DNA of 64,000 nt from Chaenocephalus aceratus (lineage: Eukaryota; Chordata; Actinopteri; Perciformes; Channichthyidae), in the NCBI GenBank assembly GCA_023974075.1, contig CM043793.1, positions 3,606,001-3,670,000 of the forward strand. The letters run 5' to 3'. Both the position numbers and the translations under genes were made by a program. Below are positions 10,333-19,001 of the stretch, in pieces. The notes below the pieces were generated by a model. That model worked only from the letters and a program-made list of their open reading frames with translations, had not been told where the DNA came from and made no database searches. Within the stretch, counting starts at the first letter, position 1. The number at the start of each line of letters is the position of its first letter.

Positions 10333-11026
10333 GTCAGTCACATTAACGCATGGACGGTTAGCGAACATGTTTAGCTCAGCATCAGCTGTGTGATGCTAGC
10401 TTAGCTTGCTACTAGCTTTGTAACTGAATATTTGAAAAGATTAGTGAATTGCTTGTCACACTTGTTTGAGTTGAGTGGCGTTGACATACAACTCTTGACA
10501 TGACATAAAAAAGGTCGGTAACGTTAATCATTACCCGCTTTTAAGTACTTTTAACACAGTTTCCCTGCGGGGGATTAATAAAGTATTTGTGATACTGATT
10601 TCTGATTCTGAAGTGTTTTGCTTATAAGTTGTTTGCATTTAGCTAAAGTGTGATGTTTTTCCTCATATTGCATTGCAATAGCCTGTTTAAAGTCATCATA
10701 TAACAAACAACTCATCAGTACTGATACTGTATGCTAATAGATATAGGAGTGATAATAACACAGTAAATGCTTTGAATTTCTTAGATATAGCTGTGCAGTA
10801 CTCTTAACAGACTGGATAGCAGCAGACAATAGAAGGCTTATTACAACCAGAAGAGACATGAGACTTTTATTTTTTTAGAGACTTGAGACTTGACTTGGAC
10901 TCGTGACCAAAGACTTGAGACTTGATCAAGTCTCACCCCACAAAGACTTGAGACTTGACTTGGACTCGTGACCAAAGACTTGAGACTTGACTTGGACTTG
11001 CAAAAAAAGACTTGTGAACATCTCTG

Positions 11027-11082
11027 CCACAGACACATCACAGACACACAATTACACCACAGGCAGACACACACACATCGCA

Positions 11083-11124
<42 letters not shown>

Positions 11125-11150
11125 ACAGACACACAATTACACCACAGGCA

Positions 11151-11196
<46 letters not shown>

Positions 11197-11287
11197 TACA
11201 CCACAAGCAGACACACACACACAACATACCACAGACACACACACATCACAGACACACAATTACACCACAGGCAGACACACACCACAG

Positions 11288-11356
<69 letters not shown>
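11027..11356. repeat. CA-rich compound minisatellite, transposase intron (part 2)
   Basis: This is the other side of the array cut by the hAT at 9716-11026: the same ATTACACCACAGGCAGACAC units in CA runs. It ends at about 11356 in a pure CA run, 140 bp before the donor of transposase exon 1. Confidence 0.9.
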
Positions 11357-11359
<3 letters not shown>

Positions 11360-11499
11360 GAGCAATACTGCGTTTACCTAGCTATCTTAATTAATGTCAT
11401 TCATCTGAACTAAATCACAGACTTCATTCATCCATTGCATGCATTCTCTCTCTTTATATACAGAGTCATATTAAAGAAGTAGAAATACACAAAACGTAC

Positions 11500-11787
11500 C
11501 GTAGGCAGATGGCGAGTCGCTCGGCGGGTCCGATTGACAAACGCATACGGGTGTCTGCCTTTGCAATCAGTGGACCGACTTTTCCGAGCAACTCGTCGAA
11601 CGCGTCTTTGCTCATCCTGCTGAAACAGTTCACCATCCAGGCGGATCTCTTGGACAAGAACGTGGTATTCCCCCCGTTGCAGACGTTTTCTGAGTATCGG
11701 ATGTACCCAACAGCGACGCACTATACGTGGCCTCCTGCGAGACATTGAATAAACCAACGCTACCGTTGCTACAAAACCGGCATCCAT
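11500..11787 (-). pseudogene. PIF-Harbinger transposase, exon 1, left copy, frameshifted
   Basis: ATG at 11787 opens MDAGFVATVALVYSMSRRRP and a basic N-terminal region. Around 11630 the reading moves to another frame, which gives SKDAFDELLGKVGPLIAKAD and ends in RLAICLR at a donor CTACG|GTACGT (11500/11499). Thus one small indel breaks the exon. The N-terminus of HARBI1-like transposases is known to carry such a helical, basic segment before the DDE core. The initiation ATG is 156 bp inside the right terminal repeat of the element, where a promoter is expected. The joining to exon 2 across the minisatellite is phase-compatible. Confidence 0.7.
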
Positions 11788-12002
11788 TTTGGCAATAGTG
11801 AAGAAGAGCCGGGCTTTTTTTTGCTTTGTATGACGGGCGGAAGATTTCTGATTGGTTGTTGGTCGCCTTGGGCGCGAGAAAGCGCCAAGCCTCGGACACG
11901 CCCAGCTTCAAGCTTTTCTGACGCCTGTAGTGTGTACGGGCCGTTAGGGAACACACTAACGGCCCGTACACACTACAGGCGTCAGAAAAGCTTGAAGATG
12001 GG

Positions 12003-12427
12003 CGTGTGTGTGTGTGTCTGCCTGCCTGTGGTGTAATTGTGTGTCTGTGATGTGTGTGTGTCTGTGGTATGTTGGTGTGTGTGTCTGTGAAGTGTGTGCC
12101 TGTGGTGTGTGTGTGTCTGCCTGTGGTGTAATTGTGTGTGTGTGTCTGTCTGCCTGTGGTGTAATTGTGGTGTGTGTGTGTCTGCGATGTGTGTGTGTCT
12201 GCCTGTGGTGTAATTGTGTGTCTGTGGTATGTTGGTGTGTGTGTGTGTCTGTGATGTGTGTGTGTGTGTCTGCCTGTGGTGTAATTGTGTGTGTGTGTCT
12301 GTGGTGTGTGTGTGTCTGTGATATGTTGGTGTGTCTGTGGTGTGTGTGTGTGTCTGCGGTGTGTGTGTGTGTGTCTGCCTGTGGTGTAATTGTGTGTCTG
12401 TGATGTGTGTATGTTGGTGTGTCTGTG

Positions 12428-12460
<33 letters not shown>

Positions 12461-12770
12461 ATGTGTGTCTGCCTGTGGTGTAATTGTGTGTCTGTGGTAT
12501 GTTGGTGTGTCGGTGGTGTGTGTGTGTGTCTGCGGTGTGTGTGTGTGTGTCTGCCTGTGGTGTAATTGTGTGTCTGTGATGTGTGTGTCTGTGATGTGTG
12601 TATGTTGGTGTGTGTGTCTGTGGTGTGTGTGTGTGTGTGTCTGCCTGTGGTGTAATTGTGTGTCTGTGATGTGTGTGTGTCTTTTGTGGTGTCTGTGTGT
12701 CTGCCTGTGGTGTAATTGTGTGTCTGTGATGTGTCTGTGGTATGTTGGTGTGTGTGTGTCTGCGTGGCGT
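12003..12770. repeat. GT-rich compound minisatellite, right Harbinger
   Basis: This is the reverse complement of the array at 9371-11356: GTGTGT runs with the units GTCTGCCTGTGGTGTAATTG and TGTGGTATGTTGGTGTGTGT. It reaches from the terminal repeat to about 40 bp before the acceptor of transposase exon 2. Open frames across it (Cys/Val-rich) are products of the repeat and are not genes. Confidence 0.9.
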
Positions 12771-12813
12771 ATAACTTTTTTTTTTTTAATCATGTATATT
12801 ACTTTTTTCTCAG

Positions 12814-13242
12814 GTACCTGGCAACCGGTGACTCGTACAGGACCATAGCATTCGGCTATCGGGTCGGGCTGTCATCGTCAAGGAGGTTGCGGGTGCCATC
12901 TGGACCGCGCTGGTCGAGGAGACCATGCCGGTACCACAGACGGAGGACTGGAGAGCCATCGCTGCTGGGTTCCAGGAGCGCTGGAACTTTCCAAATTGCG
13001 TTGGTGCCATTGATGGGAAGCACGTGGTGATCCAGGCTCCGGCAAATTCTACCTCTTCAGGGTAGTGGATGTCGGAGGCTTTGGAAGGAGCAGCGACGGT
13101 GGGAGCCTGCGGAATTCTGCATTTGGAGAGAGCCTCCGAGATGGCAGTCTGCAGCTACCACCTGACACCGTCATCCCGGGAGCAGAGTGGCTTGGCCTTC
13201 TTCCCCATGTGTTTGTTGGGGATGAGGCTTTTCCGCTGCAGA
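12814..13242 (+). pseudogene. PIF-Harbinger transposase exon 2, 5' part, right copy, broken
   Basis: After the acceptor TTTTTTCTCAG the reading YLATGDSYRTIAFGYRVG matches the left copy. A 13-base loss right after it shifts the frame; the following parts (ALVEETMPVP..., NFPNCVGAIDGKHVVIQAPA) are found in other frames. A second deletion removes the residues between HVVIQAPA and the VVDVGGFGRSSDG region. Similarity to the left copy stops near 13242 within the FVGDEAFPL motif. The exon therefore has the first catalytic Asp region but lacks the Glu region, which would lie in the replaced segment. Confidence 0.8.
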
Positions 13243-13424
13243 GATTTCTTTCCAGGGTACCGCCCACCAAGTTGCGCCGCAATTTTGTAAACAAACTAGT
13301 ACAGAATCACTGTAGCCACGCATCAACCAATCAAAAGAATGTAAGCTATCGAACAGCCAATTAGAAAATAACATGGCTGTATCCGGGTAGGATTTAGACA
13401 TTCTGCCCTATACTTTATAGACAG
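13243..13424. other. Unassigned 180 bp at the deletion joint of the transposase
   Basis: This segment has no counterpart in the left Harbinger and no coding sign. It contains CAACCAATCAAAAG and a neighbouring hAT target ATAGACAG (13417-13424). It may be a piece of an older insertion. Confidence 0.4.
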
Positions 13425-14469
13425 TAGTGCTGTAGCGTCGACGCGTCGACTTCAAAATATCGTCGACGACATATTTCCGCGTTGACGCGTCGCTACACAC
13501 ACGTGGGTGTGTAAACAAAGCAACAAGCAGTTCGCAATCGCACTTCAAACACAATGGAGACTGAAACGGCTACCACCTCCTCCTCACAGGATTGCGCACG
13601 AAGCCCTCAAACGAAAACATCTCGCCCTAGGTCTTCAAAAGCATGGGAATATTTTAAAGTTAGTCCAAAACGCAAAGATATTGTCATTTGCAGTCTTTGC
13701 CAAATGGAGTTGGCATATCACACAAGCACAACGGCTATGTTGGAACATTTAAAGCGGCAGCTAGCTGTGGTGGCTACCATTAGCAGCTAGCATTTGCTCT
13801 CCGATTTTTACATAAAAATGGAATTATGGATTATAAATTCAATCATATTTTTATACATAGACGTTAAAAACCTATGGATTAACCGATTCAGCCGCGTTTT
13901 TTTCTCATTTTAATGCCATTGAACACGTCTTTTGATCAGATTGACAGCTACGGTGGTGAGATGATCTCCCTAGAAGCTCTGTAAAGGTACGTGTTGTGAT
14001 GACTGTATTTGCTTCCCCTGTCGCGAGTCCGGATCACTCAGTGATGATACTATATACCTACATAATCTGTGGAGTCTCAGCTTTAATCGGATATTTTATA
14101 TATGCAGCTACGATAAGTAATAAGGGTACTTTTATCTTGAGTTCTGTGCCAATGTCCGTTAGCATTTTTCGCTCATGGGTCATTTAGATGCTTCTTATGA
14201 GACTTGTGTTTTGTTTTGGTAAACATGGTTTGTTTCGTCAGTTAGCTGAGATTATTTCCGTTAATCTGGTATAACACATTAATAGTTTGTCAAATATTAA
14301 GATCCCCTGAGACACAGTATCGTGGAAAAAAAATTGTTTACATTACTTTTTTTACATTACGTTTTTTATGAATTGAACAACAGAAAAATAATCGTTAGAT
14401 TAGTCGACTAATCGATCAAATAATCGCCCGATTAATCGTTTTCGAAATAATCGTTTCCCCCCAGCACTA
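13425..14469 (+). mobile_element. Second BED-finger hAT element
   Basis: The element starts TAGTGCTG at 13425 and ends CAGCACTA at 14469, with a perfect 8-bp TSD ATAGACAG (13417-13424 and 14470-14477). The left subterminal part has GTCGACGCGTCGAC palindromes, the right part ATTAGTCGACTAATCGATC palindromes. It encodes a BED finger exon (13554-13790). About 280 bp of its right end are also found at 15125-15413. Confidence 0.9.
13554..13790 (+). pseudogene. BED zinc-finger exon, second hAT
   Basis: ATG 13554 opens METETATTSSSQ, a Ser/Thr/Pro-rich lead, then a BED finger: WEYFKVSPKRKDIVICSLCQ gives the aromatic pair and the C-x2-C pair, and HTSTTAMLEHLKR the distal His pair. The frame stops soon after (13790). 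The remaining transposase is absent. BED fingers of this kind sit at the N-terminus of ZBED1/Ac-like hAT transposases. Confidence 0.65.
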
Positions 14470-14477
14470 ATAGACAG

Positions 14478-14910
14478 GTAAGGGTTTCAACATTTTCCAG
14501 GATTTCAATACTTTGATTGAATACATTAATCAGTTCTTTACACATGGTGCTCTTTTTAGATTTCAGGAACTACTACCTTTCCATGGGCCGGAGGAACAGG
14601 ACAAGGTGTGTGAGGAGTTCCTGGAATATCAGCTGATGGATATCCCCATGCCCCAAGATCCCACCACCTTTAATGTTGAGGAGTTTTGGGTGAGTATGTC
14701 CTCAATCAAGTGCAAGGTAAGAAATATTTGGCACCACATGACATACACATAATCAATTGAAATCAAAAGCAAAGCATTTGAGTAATAGAGTCTCGTGGTT
14801 CCTTTTTTTAAAGGTGACCGGTTTGAGCCAGTTTGGGAGGCTCACTAAAATAGCTCAACTTGTTCTAGTGCTCCCTCACTCTAATGCCGATGCGGAGAGG
14901 GTTGCCACCA
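14478..14910 (+). pseudogene. hAT transposase C-terminal fragment
   Basis: Pieces of two frames resemble a hAT transposase end: INQFFTHGALFRFQELLPFH and EFLEYQLMDIPMPQDPTTFN in 14513-14700, a GT-AG-like interruption (GTGAGT...), then GLSQFGRLTKIAQLVLVLPH and SNADAERV at about 14820-14905. The last motif is the hATC dimerisation signature. It ends at the microsatellite at 14925. It belongs to a different copy from the surrounding BED hAT or to its missing 3' exons. Confidence 0.6.
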
Positions 14911-14923
14911 ACACCTACAACAA

Positions 14924-14924
<1 letters not shown>

Positions 14925-15001
<77 letters not shown>
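14925..15001. repeat. (AC)n microsatellite
   Basis: An almost perfect AC dinucleotide run of about 76 bp lies within the hAT-derived block of the right Harbinger. Confidence 0.97.
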
Positions 15002-15002
<1 letters not shown>

Positions 15003-15124
15003 CTTCACTAAGAATGAAATAAATATGTTTTTATTTGTATGAATTTATGTGTCATTTATCAGATAAGACCACCGTCCTCACCCAAAGCCCCGCCGCTGCC
15101 AAAATCTCACTCTGAACTCTGTTA

Positions 15125-15413
15125 AAAACTTGAGAGCCCTGGAGACTTGTGTTTTGTTTTGGTAAACATGGTTTGTATCGTCAGTTAGCTGAGATTATTT
15201 CCGTTAATCTGGTATAACACATTAATAGGTTCTTAAATATTAAGATCCCCTGAGACACAGTATCGTGAATTTTTTTTTTTTACATTACGTTTTTTTTACA
15301 TTACGTTTTTTATGAATTGAACAACAGAAAAATAATCGTTAGATTAGTCGACTAATCGATCAAATAATCGCCCGATTAATCGTTTTCAAAATAATCGTTT
15401 CCCCACCAGCACT
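15125..15413 (+). mobile_element. Right-end fragment of a BED hAT (sibling of 13425-14469)
   Basis: The sequence from GAGACTTGTGTTTTGTTTTG to CACCAGCACTA matches 14187-14469 with few differences, including the ATTAGTCGACTAATCGATC palindrome. No left end and no second TSD are visible, so it is a fragment joined directly to transposase sequence at 15414. Confidence 0.8.
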
Positions 15414-15632
15414 AGTGTGTTGCACAACGTCCTCCGCAGGAAGACGATAGGAAGGACATCACGCACACCTGTCGTCCCTGTCGTCGCAGAGTCGAGTGAT
15501 GAAGCTCCAACCCTGCGCGATGCACCTATGATGGGCTCCAACAACGCCACACGCCGATCCATCCAACTGCGGGAGACCTTCTGCTCCTATCTGAATGAGG
15601 AGGGTGCATCATGGCAGCAGAACGTGGTGTAG
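15414..15632 (+). pseudogene. PIF-Harbinger transposase C-terminus, right copy
   Basis: The reading VLHNVLRRKTIGRTSRTPVV to SWQQNVV and TAG (15630-15632) matches the C-terminal 71 residues of the left copy almost exactly. About 230 bp of gene between 13242 and 15414 (region of the second Asp to the Glu) is lost. The last 49 bp of the gene are tandemly duplicated at 15585-15682. Confidence 0.85.
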
Positions 15633-15682
15633 GTCCTATCTGAGTGAGGAGGGTGCATCATGGCAGCAGAACGTGGTGTAGG
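15585..15682. repeat. 49-bp tandem duplication at transposase 3' end
   Basis: The unit starting TCCTATCTGAATGAGGAGGG is present at 15585-15633 and again at 15634-15682, spanning the stop codon. The left Harbinger has a single copy here. Confidence 0.9.
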
Positions 15683-16117
15683 GTCACCATGGCTCCTCCA
15701 AACCAAAAGCTCTTTTAAGAGCTACCCATTTTCTTTAAAGAGCAAATGTTCCAAATGAGCCATTTTAAAATCAAACATTCCTAATAAACATGTTTCTTGA
15801 ATTGATATTATTATATTATGATATGACTAACAACCTTTTTCTTTCAGCCCTGTTTTTAGTGATAAACCACTCATAATTTCAACAGGTTTTCACTGAACAA
15901 TTACAGAAGAAAGCACATTATATATACCGACATACATGAAGCTTCTGGTATGTTGCAACTGACAAACCACATGAACAAGTGAAGACACAGTATAGCCATA
16001 ACATACTTGAAATAAGGTTTTATTTGGTGAATTTGAGTGAAGTGTGTGTGATGTGTACATTTTTTTAATGTGGATCAGTACGTGTGAAAAAATTATAAAT
16101 TGTCCTGCTGGTCCACG

Positions 16118-16248
16118 TCAAAAATGAGCTGGTGTACACCGAGGCGGACTCTTGCCCTCTGCCCCGCTTCTTTTGGCATCCTTTTCCATATTATTTTCCT
16201 TGCGGAACCTGTCTCTCAGACTCTTCCATCTCTTCTTGCAGACATTCT
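16118..16248 (-). CDS. MADF-domain protein of right Harbinger, exon 2
   Basis: After the acceptor ATTTTATTAG the exon continues ENVCKKRWKSLRDRFRKENN and MEKDAKRSGAEGKSPPRCTP, ending AHF and TGA (16118-16120). The block CKKRWKSLRDRFRKE is the classical third-helix signature of MADF domains. With exon 1 (16823-16952) the lengths add to 261 nt, an open frame of 86 residues plus stop, without interruption. It is the only intact accessory ORF of either Harbinger. It presumably binds terminal DNA together with transposase, but the transposase beside it is broken. Confidence 0.75.
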
Positions 16249-16822
16249 CTAATAAAATGTAATGAAATAATAAAGTGAATTTCTTGAATTTACTAAATTA
16301 TTCCTCCATTAATGAATGCTATTGTTATGCTACATTCCATGCTGGCTAAATATACTGTCTATGCTTGATAGCTGTGAATCAAATCAAGTTTTATTTATAT
16401 AGCACATTTATAAACGATGTTTGGTGGAGCCAAAGTGCTGTACATATAATAAAATGTGCCTACAGTAGAGACACTTTACAGCAAATACAACAGCACAGAT
16501 TGTTCAGAATATCAGTATGAGAAAAACGACACCCTCTGCATGTATTATGTTATATATTATGCTTGTACTTATTATATTATATATAATATTTTTTTATTAA
16601 TATATATTATATGTTATGCTACATTACTAGCTGGCTAAATATACTGTCTATGCTTGATAACTGTGCATGTATTATATGTTATGTTATATATTATGCTTAT
16701 ACTTATTATAATATTTTTTTATATTTATATATATTATGTTATTATGCTACATTACTAGCTGTCTGTTCAATGCTAAAACGAAGTAAACTGGATATAAACT
16801 CCCCAAACAGTTGAAAACCTAC
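16249..16822. repeat. MADF intron of right Harbinger, with L2-type tail
   Basis: AT-rich intron matching 2323-2912 plus 7802-7852 of the left copy in reverse orientation, without the Kolobok insertion. It holds the L2-like 3' fragment (about 16380-16545) and TATATTATG-type low-complexity runs. Confidence 0.7.
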
Positions 16823-16952
16823 CAGTTTCACCAACTGTCTCTGCCACCTCCCGCCATGCCTGGTTCCTCCGGTTTAGGTCCCGGTAGGTGAACAGAGTAC
16901 AGTCATACAAGACTGGGACATTTGCCACGGCAATGATTAATTTTTCCTCCAT
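16823..16952 (-). CDS. MADF-domain protein of right Harbinger, exon 1
   Basis: ATG at 16952 starts MEEKLIIAVANVPVLYDCTL, followed by FTYRDLNRRNQAWREVAETV, and a donor ACTG|GTAGGT at 16823/16822. It encodes the first two helices of the MADF domain; the remaining part is in 16118-16248. The promoter is expected in the 300 bp between the ATG and the terminal repeat at 17255. This part contains CCAATCAAA-type motifs, but no motif decides the start site. Confidence 0.75.
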
Positions 16953-17258
16953 TTTCTGACATGGAAAATAGTCAAGACCTGCATACACGCGGTTTGATTG
17001 GCTAGCGTTTGTACTGGCGGGAATTGCAAAAACAGGATTTGATTGGCTGACGCCAGCTTCGAGCAAGCATCGAGCCTCAAAAGTTGAACATTGTTCAACT
17101 TTTGACGCCGATAGACGCCCGCGAGGCTTGCAACGCCTTGCCATGCTACCCACAATGCAGTTCGGCGAAGTTTGAAAATATCCTACGTCACCCCATTCAA
17201 ATGAATGAGCGAAGCGTTGAAAGCCTTTTTTGACGCCTGTAGTGTGTACGGGCCGTAA

Positions 17259-17671
17259 GCCTGGGGCTAAGACTCCAATTAATGCAATTTACCAGAGTGG
17301 TAAGAGTTGCATTATGGCAGCGCCCGCACTCACAGAGGAGCGTGTGGAGGTGCATTCAGGGGCCTTAGTAGAAGGCACCACTCCTATAGGGACTCCAATT
17401 AATGAGGTCCACCGTAAAGGTGAGAACAGCATTATAAGGGTGCGCGCGCTCACACATGAGCGTGCGGCGGTGCGTTCAAGGTCCTCAGTAAATAATCGGC
17501 CCTTTCTGTGTCGACCCTCCATGGGCAAATCTTCCCTTCACGGGGAGTTTTGCGGGGGGACGGGTCGCCAGAAAGTACCACAGCTTTATAGCTGCGGCTC
17601 CACAGCTGAGGGCATGCCCTTTAACACAGTGTTATGGGGAATGGAAACTCAGCTGTGTACTATCAAAGTGG
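17259..17671 (+). pseudogene. DIRS copy 1, region upstream of RT, with degenerate internal duplication
   Basis: An open frame here contains two related segments, KTPINAIYQSGKSCIM and GTPINEVHRKGENSII, each followed by a CACTCACA/ERV..VHS-like stretch, about 117 bp apart. It leads into the RT region through other frames. No named domain is recognised; by position it corresponds to the gag/RT junction of DIRS elements, and it may be rearranged. Confidence 0.4.
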
Positions 17672-18170
17672 ATGGACAGGACGCTGCAAAAACAGGCGGT
17701 GTCTGTTGTGCACCCTCAGCGCATGGAAGAGGGTCTTTATTCCATTTACTTCCTGGTTCTCAAGAAGACAGGGGAATTCAGACCTATTCTAGATCTCCGC
17801 GGCCTGAATCGCCACATTTCCCGCAGAAAATTCTGCATGTTGACTGTGAAACAGTTACTGGGGCTGGTGCAGCCGGGCGATTGGTTCACCACCATCGACC
17901 TGAAAGACGCGTACTTTCATGTAGAAATTGCTCCAGAGCACAGAAAGTATCTGCGTTTTGCCTTCCAGGGAATAGCCTACGAGTACAACAGGCTGCCGTT
18001 CGGCTATTCCCTATCCCCACGCACATTCAGCAAATGTGTGGCCACAGTGCTTCAACCGCTGCGCGCACACGGCATGAGAGTTTTCTTTTACATAGACGAC
18101 CTCATAGTCATGGCTGGGTCACGGGAACAGGCAATGTTTTGCAGCACAATTGATCACACACCTGACCAAA
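17672..18170 (+). pseudogene. DIRS reverse transcriptase, copy 1
   Basis: The frame gives the RT order GEFRPILDLRGLNRHI, FTTIDLKDAYFHVEI, RLPFGYSLSPRTFSK and FYIDDLIV. The Y-I-D-D catalytic box is at 18089-18100. This type of RT is close to Ty3/gypsy RT but specific to DIRS elements. After about 18145 the sequence moves to another frame (18150 onward), so a small indel splits RT from RNase H. The N-terminal fingers are only partly recognisable. The enzyme would copy the RNA into circular DNA that the recombinase inserts. Confidence 0.85.
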
Positions 18171-19001
18171 TTGGGCTTTGCGATCAATTGGAAAAAGAGC
18201 ACCCCCATACCTCACCAACGGGCGCTGTATTTGGGTGTGGTGCTCGATGCAGGCGCGTCACGCGCCACCCTGTCAGAGAGCAGACGTGCGTCCCTTCTTC
18301 AGGGGGTGCGCAGACTGCGACAGGGGGCAATAGTGACAGCTTTTACTGTCATGCAGACATTGGGTCTTATGGCGGCTGTTCACATGGTGGTCCCGTTAGG
18401 GTTACTACATATGCGCCGTCTGCAGAGGTGGCTCTCCAGCCTGCGCTTGGATCCCAAGAGGCACAGGCGGCGGCTGGTGACCATCCCCCCCTCAGTGGAG
18501 GGCAACCTCCGGTTTTGGGGGTCTCCGGATCACCTCCGGAGGGGGTCTCCACTGGGACGGGTGACCTCCTACATCACAGTGTTCACGGATGCATCCAGAA
18601 CAGGATGGGGAGGGACCTGCCTGAAGAGGGCTATAGGTGGGCGCTGGGCTCTAACAGAGTCTCGACACAGCAACCTCCTAGAGCTACGGGCGGTAGTGTT
18701 AGTCCTCCAGCATTTCAGGCCCCTAATTCAAGGGAGACATGTATTGGTCAGGAGCGACAACAGCACCACAGTGGCTTACATCAACAGGCAGGGCGGAGTT
18801 CGATCTGCCGCCTTGTTAACCACAGCGGAGGAACTGTGGTTATGGGCTTCAGAGGTGGTGTTATCTCTGAGAGCCCTCCATATCCCGGGACTGGAGAACA
18901 GAGGGGCCGACCTCATGTCGAGGGGCGGCCCCCTGCCAGGCGAGTGGGTGCTTCACCCGAGGGTGGTGAAGCAGATCTGGGCCCAGTTCGGGAGAGCGTA
19001 A
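18150..19001 (+). pseudogene. DIRS RT thumb and RNase H, copy 1
   Basis: The frame continues the RT thumb (LTKLGFAINWKKS, YLGVVLDAG) and then a complete RNase H: VFTDASRTGWGGTCL has the first Asp, LLELRAVVLVLQHF the Glu, VLVRSDNSTTVAYINRQGGV the second Asp, and ENRGADLMSRGG the last His/Asp-like part. A stop TAA at 18999-19001 cuts it from the methyltransferase-like part, which follows in the same frame. Confidence 0.85.

Larger units (their letters stand above)
9716..11026 (+). mobile_element. BED-finger hAT element inserted in the minisatellite
   Basis: The element starts CAGAGATGGGGACTCGAG at 9716 and ends ACATCTCTG at 11026, with a perfect 8-bp TSD CCACAGAC (9708-9715 and 11027-11034). 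Subterminal GACTTGAGACTTGACTTGGA repeats occur at both ends (9740-9840 and 10870-11010). It encodes one BED-finger exon (10148-10332) and no transposase core, so it is an internally deleted copy. A T2-like MITE fragment is nested at 9895-10105. A short tail-like motif CCCTGCGGGGGATTAATAAA at 10564-10583 resembles LINE/SINE 3' ends. Confidence 0.9.
1889..11943 (-). mobile_element. PIF-Harbinger transposon, left copy
   Basis: The element begins CGGCCCGTACACACTACAGG at 1889 and ends with the inverted repeat of this at 11943. The terminal inverted repeats agree closely over roughly the first 35 bp. Flanking triplets are TCA (1886-1888) and TTA (11944-11946), a one-base-decayed form of the TWA duplication known for PIF-Harbinger. 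It encodes a DDE transposase on the minus strand (8430-11787) and a MADF-domain partner on the plus strand (exons near 2193 and 7855), converging. It is inflated to 10 kb by a Kolobok-like element (2913-7801), a BED hAT (9716-11026) and CA-rich minisatellites (9371-11356). Confidence 0.85.
11960..17255 (+). mobile_element. PIF-Harbinger transposon, right copy, head to head with the left copy
   Basis: The element begins CGGCCCGTACACACTACAGG at 11960 and ends with its inverse at 17255, flanked by a perfect TAA/TAA duplication (11957-11959 and 17256-17258). It is the reverse-oriented relative of 1889-11943: transposase on plus, MADF gene on minus. Transposase exon 1 is missing (the terminal repeat runs straight into the CA minisatellite at 12003), and the middle of exon 2 is replaced by hAT sequences (13241-15413). 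The MADF gene is intact. The two copies are separated by 16 bp. Confidence 0.9.

Noticed and set aside
12008..12848. Long Cys/Val-rich ORFs on plus, and His/Thr-rich ones on minus
   Set aside because: They are translations of the GT/CA minisatellite in all frames; no start context or domain.
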